Origin: Brachionus manjavacas | Lineage: Eukaryota; Rotifera; Eurotatoria; Ploima; Brachionidae | Assembly (NCBI GenBank): GCA_019054805.1 | Contig: JAHQIY010000007.1 | Location: 5,399,501 to 5,463,500 of the forward strand | Length of the DNA stretch: 64,000 nucleotides | Direction of reading: 5' to 3' | In this document: positions 10,720-20,110 of the stretch, one piece after another | Numbering within the stretch: position 1 is the first letter of the stretch | Layout of the letters: every line of letters starts with the position of its first letter | The notes under the pieces: generated by a model | Seen by the model: only the letters and a program-made list of their open reading frames with translations | Told to the model about the DNA's origin: nothing | Databases searched by the model: none | Position numbers and translations under genes: made by a program

Positions 10720-12862
10720 GGAAGGAGAGACTACAATCTGATATGAGAATCAGATGAAGAAGAATGACCAATGAGTTATTTCACTTTAGTAGTATCATTA
10801 GCCGCCAATTGCTGAGATCTGAATTTGTCAAACTTGTCTTTGAATGCATTTGTTGATGTTGCAGAAACGACAGTGTCTGGTAGCTCGTTCCATAAGGAAG
10901 CTACTCTGTTCGTGAAGAAGTTTTCTCTAGGCTTTGACAAGCAGAGTTGCTTCCTTAGTCTTGGTTTTTTACGTAGATTCATCGATGAGTGATTCATTTT
11001 TGGAGTTTGGCTTGAATCTGCGAAGGCATGCAGGTGAACAATGTTCTGTTTACTGACAATTTTGAAAAGTTGGATTGCATCACCTCTTTTCCTTCTACTT
11101 TCAAGCGAAGTGATACCAATTTTTTCTAATCTTGAGAGATAATTGAGATTTCTGATACCAGGCACTAGTTTAATAGCTCTACGTTGAACTTTTTTCAGCC
11201 TTTTAATGTTTTTCTTGTGCAAAGGATTCCAGGCTGCTGTACAGTATTCAAGATGCGGTCTTACAAACGCAGTGAAGAGTCTTCTAAAGTTGTCCGTTGT
11301 TCAAAATTTAAAGGCATTTTTGATTTGAGCAAGGACTCTATTGCCATCTGGATTGCCTTGTCTATCTGCTCAGTCCATTTAAGCTTACTATTAATCATGA
11401 TACCCAAATCTCTTTCCACGGATGTTAGTTTTTAACACATGACTGTGTGAAGCATTCAAGTTTGGTCAGCAGTAATTCCTGTACCACGCTGTCAAAAGCC
11501 TTGGCAAAGTCAAGGAAAATGACTAATGGTTGAAAACCTCGGTTTAGAGCTTCAGTGATCAAGTCTAGACTTTCCAAAAGATTGGTTGCGCATGACATAC
11601 CAAAGACAAAGCCATGTTGCTCATTTGTGAGCAGTTTATTTGCCTCCAAGTGAGCCATCATTTCATTGCGGATTAGCTTCTCCATGAATTCGCCTGTATT
11701 AGAGATTAGGGAAATAAGACGGTAGTTGCTGGGATCACTTTTCACGCCTTTCCTGAATATTGGCGTCACGTTAGCTTCCTTCTATATGGCTGGGACAACA
11801 CCTTCATCGAAAGATTTAATTAAAAGAAATGACAGGACTGGGCCCAGGGGAACACTGCATTCGTTTAGGACTTTAGGATGAATCAGATCAGATCCGATTG
11901 ATTTGTGAGTATCCAGTTCAGAGAGCAATTTGCCTTTTTTGTGACAACTGAAAACTTCATTAGGATTCATTTCAAAAATAATTTTTTTTTGATGGAAATT
12001 GTGGTTGGTTGCTTACAGTTACAATACTGAAAGCGTTGTAGAAGGATTCGTATAGACAGTTTGCAATATCTTCTTCATTTATCAGCTTTTTTCCTGTCCC
12101 GTACACAAGATATCTAATCTTATCCTTGCATTTCTTTTGGGTATTAATATACGAGTATAGAAGCTTTGGGTTGGATTTACATTGTCTAGCAATTTTCTCT
12201 TCATAACTTAACACTGCCTCTGCTACTAATTTTTTAACTTCATAGCATTTTTTTGTAGGTGGATCTCAGAATAATAGCTTCACTCTTAGACGCTGCCCTA
12301 AGTTTGGTAAAAAGCTTATATTTTTCCTTTGTTATCTTCTTGATTTGCGCAATTGACCACTTAGGGAAAGCCTTTTTAATTCTAAATGATTTAGAGACGT
12401 GAATAACCAGGATATGTTTTCAACCAGTTCATTGTATTTTTGAAGGAAGGCCTCGTAGGCTTCTTCGGTGGTCAAGTTTTCTAATAGAGTGTACCAGTCA
12501 ATAAGGTTTAGTCATATCTATATAGTTACCTATTAAGTAGATTCTTTTGGTTTCAAATTCTGGACCCGCTAGTGGTGTGTTTAAGTGTTAGTCGAAATTT
12601 TGTGTGTTATGCAGAATGTTTTTGCTGGAACAGCTGAGATGAACTCTTATGCTGACTTGAAAGATTCAAGTTGAATCACCACAAAGGACAAGATCCAGAG
12701 TGTTTGCACAAAAAGTCGGAAGAAGTGTAAGTTGGTAAAGGTAGTTATCAGATAGAGTGTCTGGGAAGATAATGCACGAGTTCCTTCCTTTACCTTTACA
12801 ATGCCGCCGAGGTTCGACCACAAAATGTCCGAAAAATTGAAATCATCGAGAATAACTAGACA
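10720..12862 (-). mobile_element. LINE-C: degenerate CR1-like LINE
   Basis: Minus-strand fragments in several frames follow CR1-like order. About 12,510-12,860 is an endonuclease tail (a DDFNFSDI block and TLDLVL). 11,972-12,214 is the linker with KIARQCKSNPKLLYSYINTQKKC. 11,425-11,970 is the first half of RT (SDLIHPKVLNEC, TPIFRKGVKSDPSNYRLISL, FGMSCATNLLES, FLDFAKAFDSVV). 10,776-11,222 is the C-terminal region (RRAIKLVPGIRNLNY, TNRVASLWNELPDTVV). The core with the ADD box is missing between 11,222 and 11,425. Beyond the stop at 10,776 a hairpin TCTGAT-TCTCAT-ATCAGA lies at 10,737-10,754, resembling the 3' hairpins of the other LINEs. The copy is truncated in the endonuclease, where it meets P-loop-gene DNA at 12,862. 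Confidence 0.75.
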
Positions 12863-12911
12863 TAATTGTTATTTTAATTTGTTTAATGATATGATTTCAA
12901 GTGAAAAAATT
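12863..12911 (+). pseudogene. Short copy of the P-loop (Crinkler-like) gene next to LINE-C
   Basis: These 45-50 bases repeat 13,757-13,803 almost exactly (AATTGTTATTTTAATTTG and onward). They mark a third, tiny piece of the same gene at the 5' border of LINE-C, so LINE-C may have landed in, or been joined to, another copy. Confidence 0.65.
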
Positions 12912-12946
12912 TTGATCTTTCAATTTCAATTTCGATTCTTTTGAAA

Positions 12947-14276
12947 ATCATCACAATCTTTTATATAAAAATGATTTTATGAATTTAAAATTTAGTTAAA
13001 TTTTAAATCTTAAATATATTTTAACTTTTAATCGAATATTTTATCAATCTTATTTGCTTTAATTAAAAAAAATAGTGAATTTTTCATTTAATTCACTCAT
13101 TTTTCTGATATAAAGCTATTTAGGGAAATTCAAATCTAATTAATCGAATTTCCAGTTTCAATTTTAAGAAATACTTTATTTTATTTAGATTAAATTAAAA
13201 TATTAATTAGACATGGAAATGAGTGAGTTTTGTTTTGATCTTTCAATTTCAATTTCGATTCTTTTGAAAATGTAAATGATATCTCAAAGATAAACTGTGT
13301 TCTGTAATTTTTTAATAACGAAGAAGGTAACAGGATAATGGCATTAAGAAAAAAGTTTGATTAACTTAGATTTTGATAAAAATTAAAATGAAATTTTTTT
13401 TTAAATTGTAAATTTTAAGAAAATGTGACATCAAGAGTTTTCAATTAAAAAAAAATTTTATCAGTTACTAGAAAATCAGCTTTTTTGGAGACCCAAAACG
13501 GTCAAATTACAATTTCAATGAAAACACCAGAAGACAAGGATATTTTTTAATAATTTTGTATTGGCTCATTTACTACTTTGTGCCAGTCTAGGGGCTTTGG
13601 AAAATCAAGAGCTTGTGAAGCCTTAGGTGACGAACATTTTTTTGTGGTATATTGCTGCCTAAGAAAAAAAAAATCCACCACAGGCTTTCCGCCTCGAAGT
13701 ACCTTGGCAAATCTTCTTCAAACAAATCAAAATGAAGAAACATTGATTACAAAATATAATTGTTATTTTAATTTGTTTAATGATATGATTTCAAGTGAAA
13801 AAATCGGATGGAGAGAATTTTTCGAAAAATTCTCTCCATCCGATTCATCTGAGCCAGTTGTTTTTATATTTGATGAAAGATCATCACTTTTAGACTCAAA
13901 TTCAGCAGAAGAATGTAGCTATTTTCCCTTTAAGTCTTGTCTTTTCGCAACTTGAAGGAAATGGTTTTTTCTTTTTCTGGATAACCCTAACCCTAAACCT
14001 TTACAAAGCGAATACCATCCACAAAAATTTGCTGATCCATCTGCAAGAATAGCTACTTGCCAAAAGTAGCTTTTCTTCAATCTTGCTTGAACCGATCTAT
14101 CTTTTGCCAAACTTGGATTTATTTGCTGACTATGATTCAATTCAAAATAAGAGCTAAACAGTTAAAATTGAAAATATTTGCAGATTTGGTAGAGTCTAAT
14201 GGGGATCTTTGATGCATACCAAACTAAATTCAAATGGAAAGTTTACAAATGTGTCCGACGACAAAATAAATGATAC
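12947..14276 (+). repeat. Inverted duplication, arm 1
   Basis: This stretch matches the reverse complement of 23,555-26,668 nearly base for base. It covers about 0.5 kb of non-coding DNA and the first half of a P-loop pseudogene. Arm 2 is longer because it carries a LINE (24,666-26,252) and a 128-bp repeat (23,754-23,881) that arm 1 lacks. Arm 1 has its own deletion/palindrome at 13,802-13,845. The arms are about 9.3 kb apart. Confidence 0.8.
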
Positions 14277-16219
14277 AGCCATTTCTAAATTATTCGGTCG
14301 AAAAAAGTGGAACGTTGCTAATTTGGATGAAAACGAGTGTCTCGGTTTTGCCAGCTTTAGAATTGACTATCAAGCCGAGACGTGTGTCAACATTTCAGTA
14401 ATTGGTAGCAAATAACATGGCCATTTGCACGAGCGTTAGCATTAATAATGATATTTTTAAAATCGAATTTGCATCAGAACCAATTTTGGCAATCGCCAGT
14501 GCTTTTTTGATTAACTATTTAAATTGTTGGAATATTATTCAAAGTGTCGAATCCTCATTTAAATCTCGAGGAAAAAGAGGGGAAACAATTGCAAAATTTA
14601 TTCTAATTAATACAGTAGACAGAATAAAAAGTTCAAAAAAGTCAAAAGAAGAACTTAATTTGAAAATGACAAGAATTGGAGAGTTAATTCAAGAACTTTA
14701 TGGCAAATGAGAGAAAAACTGTGGAAGCTGTGAAAATGAATGGAAGTGTGTGAACCATGAAAATACAGATAATTTTTTCTGTCTGATCAAGATCATCAAT
14801 AGGAGTGTTGGATGGGGTCAGACTAAACCGGTCCATTTGGCGAACGGTTTTATGCGGTCAATTAGCCGATCAGCTAGGTGGTCAAATTTTTGGACCGCCA
14901 AAAAAAAGGTCCAAATAATTCGAACGGTCAAATATCCAACCTAATTTTTGGCGGTTAGCCACTTAAATTGAAATTTTTTCGAAATGATTTTTTTAATTTA
15001 TTTGAAAAAAACTAATTGAAATGATAAAAAAATTGAATAAAATATTCTTTATTTATTTTAGAAAGTTTAATTAGATTTTTTTTTTCAAACTTTTTACAAA
15101 AAATTTAGTGACCGCCCGCCAAAAATTGACCGGTTTTTTTGCCGGCCGTATTTTTTAGACCGTTAATTTTGGCGGTCCAAAAAAAAGACCGCCTAGCTGA
15201 CCGGCCGAATAACCGGCCGCTTAAAGGTTGTCCGGCTAATGCGGACACGGTCATGTTTTCAGAAATTTTTGGCCGATTAAGTGTCCGCTTGTAAGGATCC
15301 CAACACTAATCAATAGGCAGGTGAAATATTTTACTCAATTGTTAAATGGCTTGATTAATTTCAATCACTTTACGAAATTAACTTTTAGTCTCAGTGAAGT
15401 AAGCTTAGAAAACTCACTTAAACGATGTGCAGCTCTTCACTGTAAATTTGAACAAAAAGGAATAGATCTGGTAATTCCAGTTAGCTTTAATTCAAACAAT
15501 TTGAATCAATAAGTGCCATTTTAATTCATGTTAAGCTTAATAGTGATCCAAAAGATGTCGATTATTTGAAGGCGCTTGACAGTATTACATCAAAATTTTT
15601 CAATGATTTAAACCCACAAATGCCTTATATTTTGCTCTAAATGCAGCAATATTAATCTACATGATCATAATAATATATAATCATTAGAGGTGAAAGGTCT
15701 AATAGAGAACCATGCGTTGGTAACATCAAGCCGGATTCGCAACGAGGAGCTGAACCTTCTAAAAAAGCCATCATTTATTCAGAGGGAATATCGGACAAAA
15801 TTTTTCCAAATATGGATTCAAAATTTATTCAATTGTGAAAAATTTTCATTCCCTGGATCAAAAATTATATGACGATGATTCAAAAATATATGAAACTATT
15901 TTAGATTCGATTAGGAACAAGAAATAATACTAAATTTTCATGTGATTTTTTCTATGTTATTTTTTTAGTTTAATGTTTGTTTATTTAGAAAAATTATGAT
16001 TAAGTTATATAAAATTGTATTAAATTATTTTTAAAATAAATTTAATAGCAAGTAATTTTGACTAAATAAAAAAGTCACTCGGAATATTAGAATCTCTGCC
16101 TTTTGAATCTATTGATTTGTTTGCAAAAGATCTTACTAGAAATTATGCTTCCATCAAAGTTCTTGACCAACAGAGTGAATTAAGAATAGACCTTCAAGAA
16201 TACTTAAAAATCAACTGAA
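13475..16219 (+). pseudogene. Decayed P-loop gene resembling Crinkler-type NTPase-nuclease families, copy 1
   Basis: Fragments in order are: 13,475-13,955 with the P-loop SRGFGKSRACEAL, the block GFPPRSTL and a Walker-B-like VVFIFDERSSLL; 13,956-14,075 with FFLFLDNPNPKPLQ; 14,209-14,415; 14,402-14,710 with EPILAIASAFLINYL and GKRGETIAKFILI; 14,750-14,802 plus 15,317-15,512 with ALHCKFEQKGIDLVIPVSF; then, one base shifted, SISAILIHVK; 15,690-15,872; and 16,080-16,219 with SLGILESLPFESIDLF. From memory this order resembles the multicopy Crinkler-related P-loop ATPase plus restriction-endonuclease-fold proteins of fungi, oomycetes and some small animals. That family name is inference. Stops at 13,545-13,550, several frameshifts, a palindromic deletion and a MITE insertion show that it is not functional. 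Confidence 0.6.
14803..15308. mobile_element. hAT-like MITE with perfect 8-bp target duplication (506 bp)
   Basis: The ends are GAGTGTTGG (14,803) and, on the other strand, TAGTGTTGG (15,308). They are flanked by an exact ATCAATAG at 14,795-14,802 and 15,309-15,316. An 8-bp duplication and termini of the YAGTGTTGG type are typical of hAT transposons. The element has no coding potential, and its outer parts are GC-rich compared with its surroundings, with many GACCGGT/GGCGGTC-like words in both orientations. If it is removed with one target copy, the broken host reading frame becomes continuous (IIN-RQVKYF), which shows that it inserted into the P-loop gene. Confidence 0.85.
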
Positions 16220-16630
16220 ACTGAAGACATTTGAATTTTATACCTTTTGTATAATATTAAATTATTTGGCTTCAAAATTCAACTAAAAAATCAATTTAAA
16301 TATTTAATAATTTTTTCAATTCATTTCTAACTTTAGGATAAATTTTTTTATTAATGTATTGTATTTTATATTTTTAAAATTTTTAGATTTAAATAACTTA
16401 AATTCTAAAATATGTTTTTAATTTTACTATTTAAGCCACTTATATTTTTTAATGGTTAAATCAACATTTTCCAGTTTAGTAAAAAAAATTTTACCTGTAT
16501 TTCTTGAGTTAAATCGAAGAATTTATTAAAATTGATTTAGTAACACTAGTGGTTTATTTTAAACCAATTTTATATGCATTAATTTTATATCCAAAAGCTG
16601 GCAAGAAATTTTATTGGGGCATCAGGTGGA

Positions 16631-17521
16631 ATGAGCTCCGGGAGATCTACTTCGACTAATCGCACCTCATCTTCAAACAGCAAGGAATCAAATGGTAATC
16701 CAACCAAATTTTTAAACTTTTTTTACACTAATGCCACATCTCTCGCTAACAAATGGAGCGACTTCAACTCTCTATCTGCCTTTCACAAATCCCCTCACGT
16801 AATCCTCATCACGGAGACATGGTTCAACGCCCTGAGCAATTGCAAATTGGACAATTACAAGCTCTACGGTAAGAATAGGGAAATGGCCCGAGGGGGAGGT
16901 GTAGCTATATATGTGCGCTGTGACGTAGAGAGCTTTGAGGTCAGCGACGAGGTTCTGTCCAACACTAGGAACGAGCAGATATGGTGCAACGTCAAGAGCA
17001 AAGACGAAACTATTCTTGTTGGGTGCATTTATAGGCCCCCATACGCCGATGGAGAGCTCAACTTTGAGATCAACAGGTGCATTGGCCATGCGAGTTTCCT
17101 GTGCAGCTCATCTTCATCAAAAAGTCTTCTAGTGGCCGGTGACCTCAACTTCCCAGATATCAGCTGGACCCAAGAAGGAGGTTTCTGTGTCAACAAAGGA
17201 CGTCCATCCTGCCTGAAGTTTTTGGACACTCTAGGGAAGAACTTTCTGACCCAGCACGTTCTCTATCCAACGCTAGGAACCAACATCCTGGATCTCGTGG
17301 TCACGAGCGATCCTGGCAGAGTCTTCCGAGTAACACACGGACCTCCCCTTGGTTTTACTGAGAAGGACGGCCTGCACGCAACACTTACCTGGAATTACGA
17401 GCTCCGCACTGGCGGTCATACTCCTTCTGTAGTATCCCCTCGCCCAGTCCTTCACCGTGGCAACTACGAGCTCTTCAGTACCCTCATCATCCCCATCAGT
17501 ACCCTTCATCATCCCCATTGA
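16631..17521 (+). CDS. LINE-B endonuclease domain
   Basis: This is an APE-type endonuclease of the CR1 class, about 296 codons as read. Marks are FFYTNATSLANKWSDF (with the motif-1 Asn), VILITETWF (catalytic Glu), GGGVAIYVR, CIYRPPY, LLVAGDLNFPDISW and NILDLVVTSDP. At the place where CR1 elements have S-D-H-D-G-L-H (before the final strand), this copy reads FTEKDGLHATLTW, so the catalytic Asp-His pair of S-D-H appears lost. The frame runs into a stop at 17,521 because of a 22-bp tandem duplication at 17,477-17,519, and the reverse transcriptase goes on in another frame. Confidence 0.8.
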   Translation: MSSGRSTSTNRTSSSNSKESNGNPTKFLNFFYTNATSLANKWSDFNSLSAFHKSPHVILITETWFNALSNCKLDNYKLYGKNREMARGGGVAIYVRCDVESFEVSDEVLSNTRNEQIWCNVKSKDETILVGCIYRPPYADGELNFEINRCIGHASFLCSSSSSKSLLVAGDLNFPDISWTQEGGFCVNKGRPSCLKFLDTLGKNFLTQHVLYPTLGTNILDLVVTSDPGRVFRVTHGPPLGFTEKDGLHATLTWNYELRTGGHTPSVVSPRPVLHRGNYELFSTLIIPISTLHHPH

Positions 17522-19586
17522 TAAGGACGTCAATATCGCATATGATTGGATAATCAAGTCCTATGCCGCTGCCTCCTCCATGGCTATCCCCAACCAAGTG
17601 CCAAGAGCACGCAAGCGCCCCAATCCCAAGTGGTTCAACCCCAAAATCAAGTTGTTAACCAGGATGAAGTACAAAATCTACTGTCGGATTAGATCAGCCC
17701 CTTGTTGCCTTGAGTTGAGAACCGCTTACTCCTTGATCTGCAAGCAGGTAAAACAAGCTGTAAGAAATGCCATCTGTAAGTTCGAAGCATCTATTGTCAG
17801 GGTCTGTAAGCTTCAACCAAAGCTTCTTTACAACTATATTAACAGCCAGAAGCAATGCAGAGACTCCATCAAAGGCCTGCTCGACTGTCATGGCGCCTTT
17901 CACACTGATGGTGACAAGATCGTGAACATTCTCAATGTCCAATTTGGAAGTGTCTTCATCCCTCGCCTACCATGCCAAGCTCCGCCTCTCCAGCTCATGG
18001 TAAGTCCCCAGCAAGACATAGATGTTGATTTCTTCTCGCCCGCCACCGTTCGCAAGTACATACTGCGCCTAAACCCTAGGAAATCGCCTGGCATGGATGG
18101 TATCCACCCATTCGTCATCAAAAGTTGCGCCAATGCCTTTTCGGAGGTCCTCAGCGCTATCTTCACCAGTTCGTACAACAGCGGCAGGATCCCAGACGCT
18201 TGGAGACTCGCTCAGATCAGCCCCATCTTCAAGAAAGGTAGTAGGAGTTCCCCTGGTAATTACAGGCCTATTTCCTTGACGTCAATCCCCTGTAAGTTGA
18301 TGGAACGTATGGTAAGAGACGTCATGATGGATCACCTCTGCAGCAACAAAGCGATCGTTCCGAATCAACACGGTTTTGTCCTGAAGAAGTCAGTAGTCAC
18401 TAATTTACTAGAGACGGTGGACCGCATAAGCGATGGCATCGATAGGGGATTCCACGTCCTAGTTGTCTTTCTCGATTTTGCAAAAGCTTTCGACAGAGTT
18501 TGTCACGCATCTCTAAGAGCCAAACTGGCTGCCTACGGGTTTTGTCCAGGCATTGTCGATTGGGTCAGCGACTTCTTGTCAAGAAGGCAGCAGCGGGTAG
18601 TGATGGGTCAGCACACTGCTGACTGGATTGATGTGTCTAGTGGGGTCCCTCAAGGTAGCGTCCTAGGTCCGCTTCTGTTCGTCATCTTCATCAACGACAT
18701 GCCAGCGGCGGTCAGCCACCTTGTCAAACTATTTGCCGATGACAGTAAACTGATTGCCACAATACGAAGCACCAGTGATCTATCAACACTGCAACATGAC
18801 CTCGATGCACTCTCTGAGTGGTCAAACACGTGGCGTATGCTCTTCAACGTGAGCAAATGCAAGGCGATGGAATTTAGCAAGTCTGGTAAGAACAGCTACG
18901 CTCAATCCGAACTAATGATGGGGGAAGACGAGTCCAGGAGTGCACTAGCTTACGTCGACACAGAAAAGGATCTGGGAGTTACATTATCACGTAATTTGAA
19001 ATTTTCTATTCATATTAAAAATCAAGTGAACAGAGCTACCGGAATACTCGGCCAGTTGAAAAGATCATTTAGATATTGGACTTTAGATACCTGCAGGACC
19101 CTTTATTGTGCCTACGTTAGACCCCACCAAGAATATGCCGCTGTTGTCTGGTCCCCCCTTAGCAAGAAAGACGCAAAGATGCTCGAGCAGGTGCAGAGAA
19201 GGGCCACCAAACTGGTGCCCCGCATTAGAAACTGGCGCTACGAAGACCGTCTTGCCGTCCTTAGACTAACTCCCCTTCATGAGCGCCGTGTACGTGGAGA
19301 CCTGATCCAGATGTTCAAACTCACCAAAGGGATCAACGAAGTGAGCTGGGTGAATCCCCCGGTTCCCGCAAGTTCACTATCCCAACCCGGACCCGCCGGA
19401 GGTATCAGAGGTCATGCAAGAAGATTGTCCGGCCAGGCCTCGACCAAATGTCTTCAAAGAGCAAACACATTCACCAACAGGATAGTCAACGAGTGGAATG
19501 CCCTACCAGCTACAGTCATAGACGCCGACTCGGTCAACAAGTTCAAGAACCGATACGATACCTTCATGTCCAGTCAACAATCATGA
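17457..19586 (+). CDS. LINE-B reverse transcriptase
   Basis: This is the reverse transcriptase and C-terminal part of ORF2, about 700 codons, without internal stops. RT blocks are LRLNPRKSPGMDGIHP, ISPIFKKGSRSSPGNYRPIS, VVFLDFAKAFDRVCH (catalytic Asp), GVPQGSVLGPLLFVIFIND and KLFADDSKLI (catalytic Asp pair). Then come the CR1 C-terminal tract [29 protein letters not shown] and FTNRIVNEWNALP. All catalytic RT residues are in place. The true start is not a separate methionine: in the ancestor this was joined to the endonuclease, and the frame became independent through the duplication at 17,477-17,519. Confidence 0.9.
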   Translation: MATTSSSVPSSSPSVPFIIPIDKDVNIAYDWIIKSYAAASSMAIPNQVPRARKRPNPKWFNPKIKLLTRMKYKIYCRIRSAPCCLELRTAYSLICKQVKQAVRNAICKFEASIVRVCKLQPKLLYNYINSQKQCRDSIKGLLDCHGAFHTDGDKIVNILNVQFGSVFIPRLPCQAPPLQLMVSPQQDIDVDFFSPATVRKYILRLNPRKSPGMDGIHPFVIKSCANAFSEVLSAIFTSSYNSGRIPDAWRLAQISPIFKKGSRSSPGNYRPISLTSIPCKLMERMVRDVMMDHLCSNKAIVPNQHGFVLKKSVVTNLLETVDRISDGIDRGFHVLVVFLDFAKAFDRVCHASLRAKLAAYGFCPGIVDWVSDFLSRRQQRVVMGQHTADWIDVSSGVPQGSVLGPLLFVIFINDMPAAVSHLVKLFADDSKLIATIRSTSDLSTLQHDLDALSEWSNTWRMLFNVSKCKAMEFSKSGKNSYAQSELMMGEDESRSALAYVDTEKDLGVTLSRNLKFSIHIKNQVNRATGILGQLKRSFRYWTLDTCRTLYCAYVRPHQEYAAVVWSPLSKKDAKMLEQVQRRATKLVPRIRNWRYEDRLAVLRLTPLHERRVRGDLIQMFKLTKGINEVSWVNPPVPASSLSQPGPAGGIRGHARRLSGQASTKCLQRANTFTNRIVNEWNALPATVIDADSVNKFKNRYDTFMSSQQS

Positions 19587-20004
19587 ATAGGAGCATTTAT
19601 TTATAAAAAATCAGATCAAAAAGAAAAGAATTTTGAGTTACCTTGATTGTGGTCTTTGTGGAGCTAGATTGGTCTGGTTGATTTGCTTGATTGGATCGGT
19701 CTAAGTCTAGCATAGAAAAAAAAGAAAAAAAGGAAAGGAAAGAAAAGAAAAAGAAAGAAATAGAAAAAAGAAAAAGATTAATTTAAAATTCAAATGCAAG
19801 GGTGAGGTAGTATATGTAGCATATGAAAGTGAGAAGTAATATATGAATGTTTTTTTTTTTTTTTTTAGCTTGTTGTAACTTATATTATTATTATTTATTA
19901 TTATTTTGACCTAATAATTTAAACAGTTTTTTTCTTTTTGCAGTAAATTTTTATGTGTAATGTGCAAAGAGCTACCATAGGTGACCTCCTAGTAGGCCAC
20001 CTCC

Positions 20005-20019
20005 GCAAGCTAGTCTTGC
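20005..20019 (+). other. LINE-B 3' hairpin
   Basis: GCAAG-CTAGT-CTTGC makes a five-base-pair stem with a five-base loop, shortly before the (ATT)n tail. The nested relative at 5404-5416 has GCAG-TTAGT-CTGC, with a matching shorter stem. Confidence 0.6.
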
Positions 20020-20110
20020 TGTAGCTTATATATATTATTATTATTATTATTATTATTTCAAAAGATCCTCATAAATCAAAAAAACAAACTTTTGCAAATG
20101 CTTGATTTTT

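Larger units (their letters stand above)
16600..20062 (+). mobile_element. LINE-B: young CR1-like LINE, 3' hairpin and (ATT)n tail
   Basis: This element stands out by a clearly higher GC content and balanced codons from about 16,630 to 19,590. It encodes an endonuclease (16,631-17,521) and a reverse transcriptase (17,457-19,586). After the stop at 19,584 comes a 3' region with purine tracts and two ATT-rich runs. The final end is CCGCAAG-CTAGT-CTTGC (hairpin 20,005-20,019) and then (ATT)n to about 20,060. The only visible lesions are a 22-bp tandem duplication that shifts the frame between the two domains and a changed endonuclease site. A possible short target duplication is CAAAAG (about 16,592 and 20,061). 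The end lies about 50 bases from the stop of the PGAP4-like gene. Confidence 0.85.

Noticed and set aside
13978-14000. CCCTAACCCTAAACC, and its mirror at 23,955, as an interstitial telomere repeat
   Set aside because: It is only about two units long, is conserved in both copies of the P-loop pseudogene and lies in an open frame (LDNPNPKPLQ), so it is ordinary coding sequence.
17457-17521. Programmed ribosomal frameshift between LINE-B endonuclease and RT
   Set aside because: The overlap coincides exactly with a 22-bp tandem duplication, and related LINEs here have both domains in one frame; a mutation is the simpler reading.
16772-17557. Minus-strand open frames within LINE-B
   Set aside because: They are shadows of the GC-rich endonuclease/RT frames and show no motif.
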